Shown here in pieces: positions 62,194-64,000 of a stretch of DNA of 64,000 bases (positions are counted from its first letter, which is position 1; each line of letters starts with the position of its first letter). The notes beneath the pieces were generated by a model. The model worked only from the letters and a program-made list of their open reading frames with translations. It was not told the origin of the DNA and did no database searches. Both the position numbers and the translations under genes were made by a program. This DNA is from Thermostichus vulcanus str. 'Rupite'. GTDB taxonomy: Bacteria > Cyanobacteriota > Cyanobacteriia > Thermostichales > Thermostichaceae. The DNA is taken from assembly GCF_022848905.1 (NCBI RefSeq), contig NZ_JAFIRA010000002.1, positions 62,001 to 126,000 on the forward strand, written 5' to 3'.

Positions 62194-64000
62194 ATGGTTT
62201 CGAGCGCGAACAATCAAAGAGACTACACCGATGCGGTGGCCGCATTTTGGCAAGGAGACTACGTCCAGGCGGTGCGGTTGTTCAACCAGGTGGTCGCTGC
62301 TCAGCCGCAAGATACTGCTGTCAAGCTGTTGCTGGCTTCTGCGCAAAGACAAGCGGGCCAGTTGCGAGAAGCCCGTCACACCTACGACACCATCCTGCAA
62401 ACCTCCAGCAGCCCGGATGAGTTGCAGTCGGCCCAAAAAGGCTTGGAGGAGCTGTTGCAAATGGCACCGGAATTGGCGGATATGCCCTACCCAGGGGAAG
62501 AAGTGGAGGGCTTTCAGGAGGAGAATTTCCCCACGTCCGATCCCTTTTCCGATCCAGAGGGCTTTGACCTTGATCCGAATGGGTTTCCAGAAGCGGATCC
62601 CTTTCCGCAGTTTGAGACGATGGAAGCGGAATCGGAGGACTTTTCTGTGCCAGATCCCTTTGCCGACCCCTTTGCAGCGGATCCCTTCCCAATGGAGAGC
62701 GATGAGTTCGCTGGTGGGCAGGGGGGAAGCTTTGAGGATCCCTTCGAGACTGGGCTACAGATGCCGGATCCCTTCAGCGAAGCTTCTGAGCCAAAGCCCC
62801 TATTGACACCGCCGATTGTGGTGAGTCCAGAAGACCAGATTGTTGATGACGATTTTGCCTTCCTGAACGACTTTGATCAAGAACCCCTGGAAGCGATGGA
62901 GAGTGACTCCATCACTCAGGTGGCCGGCAGCGAAGATTTTCCAGATGAGATGGGTTTCTCGCTACCTGCTTTTGCAGATGAGGGATCCCCAGAAGAAAGC
63001 CTACCCACCGAATTGGCCGCCCCGATGAGCGAGCCGATCCCGGCCCCCGAGGAAGACACCGCCAGCCCTGGCCCCACCTTATTTGACATCGACGAGCTCG
63101 ACAGCCTGGATCGAGAGATTGCCGATATGGACGGCGGTGAGCAGATGGATGCCTTCTACAGGGATGAAGGCGAAGCCAGCGGTATGACCTCGATGGCGGG
63201 GGTGAGTGTGGGGATGGCCTCCGGTTCGCAACCCCGGACACCCACTTCCTCCATGCCAGTTCCGACGGCCAAGGCAGGCGGGGTATTCTCTGGCCTCTCC
63301 AATCGACCGATTGCCGATCAACAGTTGGCCATGGCCCTGATTCAAGGGGCTGTCAGCTTGGCCGCTGGGTTGGTCATCGGCCTCGGGATCCCGGCCAATG
63401 GGGGTGCTCGCCTGATTGGAGGCGTGATTGGGGGTGGAGTGATCGGTACAGGGGCAGGGGTACTGCTCGGCGCTAACAATGCCAAGCAAATTCGCTCCAG
63501 CACCAATGAATTGGCCAGCCACTTTGCCGCTTTGGCCCAGGGGAATTATTCGGTACGAGCCACTGCCGGTGCCAACGATGAGTTGGGTCGCCTAGCCAAC
63601 AGCTTCAACCAAATGGTGAGTGCTATTGAAGCCAACTTCACGGAGTTGAACCAACGGGCTACCGAGCAGGGACAAGCCAAAGAAGATCTCCAACGTCAGG
63701 TGATTCGTCTGTTGGACGATGTGGAAGGGGCAGCTCGAGGTGACCTCACGGTGCGAGCGGAAGTGACTGCTGATGTGCTTGGAGCCGTAGCGGACTCCTT
63801 TAACTTGACCATCCGTAGCCTGCGAGACATTGTTAGCCAGGTAAAACGCGCTGCCATCGCCGTGAATGATGCTGCTCTTCAAAATGAGGACTTTGCTCGC
63901 AGTCTTTCTGCGGATGCTTTGCGCCAGGCGGAGGATATTTCCACCTCCCTTAACTCCATTCAAGTGATGACGGATTCTATTCAAGAGGTGGCTAGCAATG
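62194..64000 (+). CDS. Methyl-accepting chemotaxis receptor, PixJ/PilJ type (5' part)
   Basis: The frame runs off the right edge after 602 codons. Residues 1-95 look like a TPR-type helical pair (YTDAVAAFWQGDYVQAVRLFNQVVAAQP). About 100-360 is an acidic, low-complexity region with at least six DPF motifs. Residues about 368-435 contain two membrane segments (MALIQGAVSLAAGLVIGLGIP and a glycine-rich ARLIGGVIGGGVIGTGAGVLLG). HAMP domains follow, around ASHFAALAQGNYSVRATAGANDELGRLANSFNQMV and a second near 505-560 (RGDLTVRAE), then the start of the signalling helices. Such receptors control pilus-based phototaxis. A missing C-terminal MCP domain cannot be judged. Confidence 0.9.
   Translation, partial: MVSSANNQRDYTDAVAAFWQGDYVQAVRLFNQVVAAQPQDTAVKLLLASAQRQAGQLREARHTYDTILQTSSSPDELQSAQKGLEELLQMAPELADMPYPGEEVEGFQEENFPTSDPFSDPEGFDLDPNGFPEADPFPQFETMEAESEDFSVPDPFADPFAADPFPMESDEFAGGQGGSFEDPFETGLQMPDPFSEASEPKPLLTPPIVVSPEDQIVDDDFAFLNDFDQEPLEAMESDSITQVAGSEDFPDEMGFSLPAFADEGSPEESLPTELAAPMSEPIPAPEEDTASPGPTLFDIDELDSLDREIADMDGGEQMDAFYRDEGEASGMTSMAGVSVGMASGSQPRTPTSSMPVPTAKAGGVFSGLSNRPIADQQLAMALIQGAVSLAAGLVIGLGIPANGGARLIGGVIGGGVIGTGAGVLLGANNAKQIRSSTNELASHFAALAQGNYSVRATAGANDELGRLANSFNQMVSAIEANFTELNQRATEQGQAKEDLQRQVIRLLDDVEGAARGDLTVRAEVTADVLGAVADSFNLTIRSLRDIVSQVKRAAIAVNDAALQNEDFARSLSADALRQAEDISTSLNSIQVMTDSIQEVASN

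Overview
The window is about 64 kb of chromosome from an oxygenic cyanobacterium. It carries psbD, psbC, psb28, petM, a CRR6-family NDH-1 assembly factor, the clock kinase sasA, a phylloquinone-type methyltransferase, a cruG-like carotenoid glycosyltransferase and a pix/pil phototaxis cluster. Ordinary genes are packed with the palindrome GGATCC, often as GGGATCCC (14 copies in the 2.3-kb purL), a dispersed HIP-like repeat. Together with the protein sequences this suggests the hot-spring Synechococcus/Thermostichus lineage or a relative. That placement is an inference.

Layout. 0-1 kb: end of a glycerate kinase gene, then psb28. 0.9-7.4 kb: two very large glycosyltransferase/methyltransferase fusion genes, followed by a type IV pilin-like gene. 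8.6-12.3 kb: a tandem array of four Uma2-family genes plus a fifth fragment, joined by 135-147-bp repeated spacers and ending in variable 21-bp coding repeats. 12.3-21 kb: a TIGR01777 oxidoreductase, recG, an AT-rich glycosyltransferase/FkbM-methyltransferase fusion, purL and two tRNAs (Gly-GCC, Val-TAC). 21-27 kb: guaB3, a TnpB-only IS200/IS605-type element, a DUF429 gene and groES-groEL with a CIRCE operator. 27-36 kb: a c-heme sensor protein, a sugar kinase, asd, an amidohydrolase, menG, a decayed tnpB fragment, an SDR, panE and petM. 36-39 kb: psbD and psbC, not overlapping here. 39-48 kb: cobW, an epimerase, an ABC permease, a STAS protein, cruG-like, a LuxR-type regulator, a rhomboid protease, Uma2, a YgjP-type peptidase and trpD. 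48.5-49.8 kb: a second copy of the TnpB element. 49.8-58.9 kb: a membrane-anchored PIN-like protein, purN, a dihaem cytochrome, aat, sasA, a cobU-crr6-bioD-like-aldolase operon and yggT. 59-64 kb: PatA-type regulator, two CheY proteins, CheW and the start of a PixJ/PilJ-type receptor, which runs off the window.

The most unusual feature is the pair of 1307-bp TnpB elements. Each sits directly on the stop codon of a minus-strand gene. The inferred empty site reads GTAA (TAA stop) and the inserted element end reads TTGA (TGA stop) in the same phase, so the host protein is preserved (one identical, one with only the last residue changed). The encoded TnpB keeps the RuvC acidic residues but lacks the usual zinc-finger cysteines. 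Other points: the split psbD/psbC pair, the Uma2 array with its coding minisatellite, a BioD-like protein without a P-loop, and DPF peptide repeats in the receptor that coincide with the GGATCC repeat.
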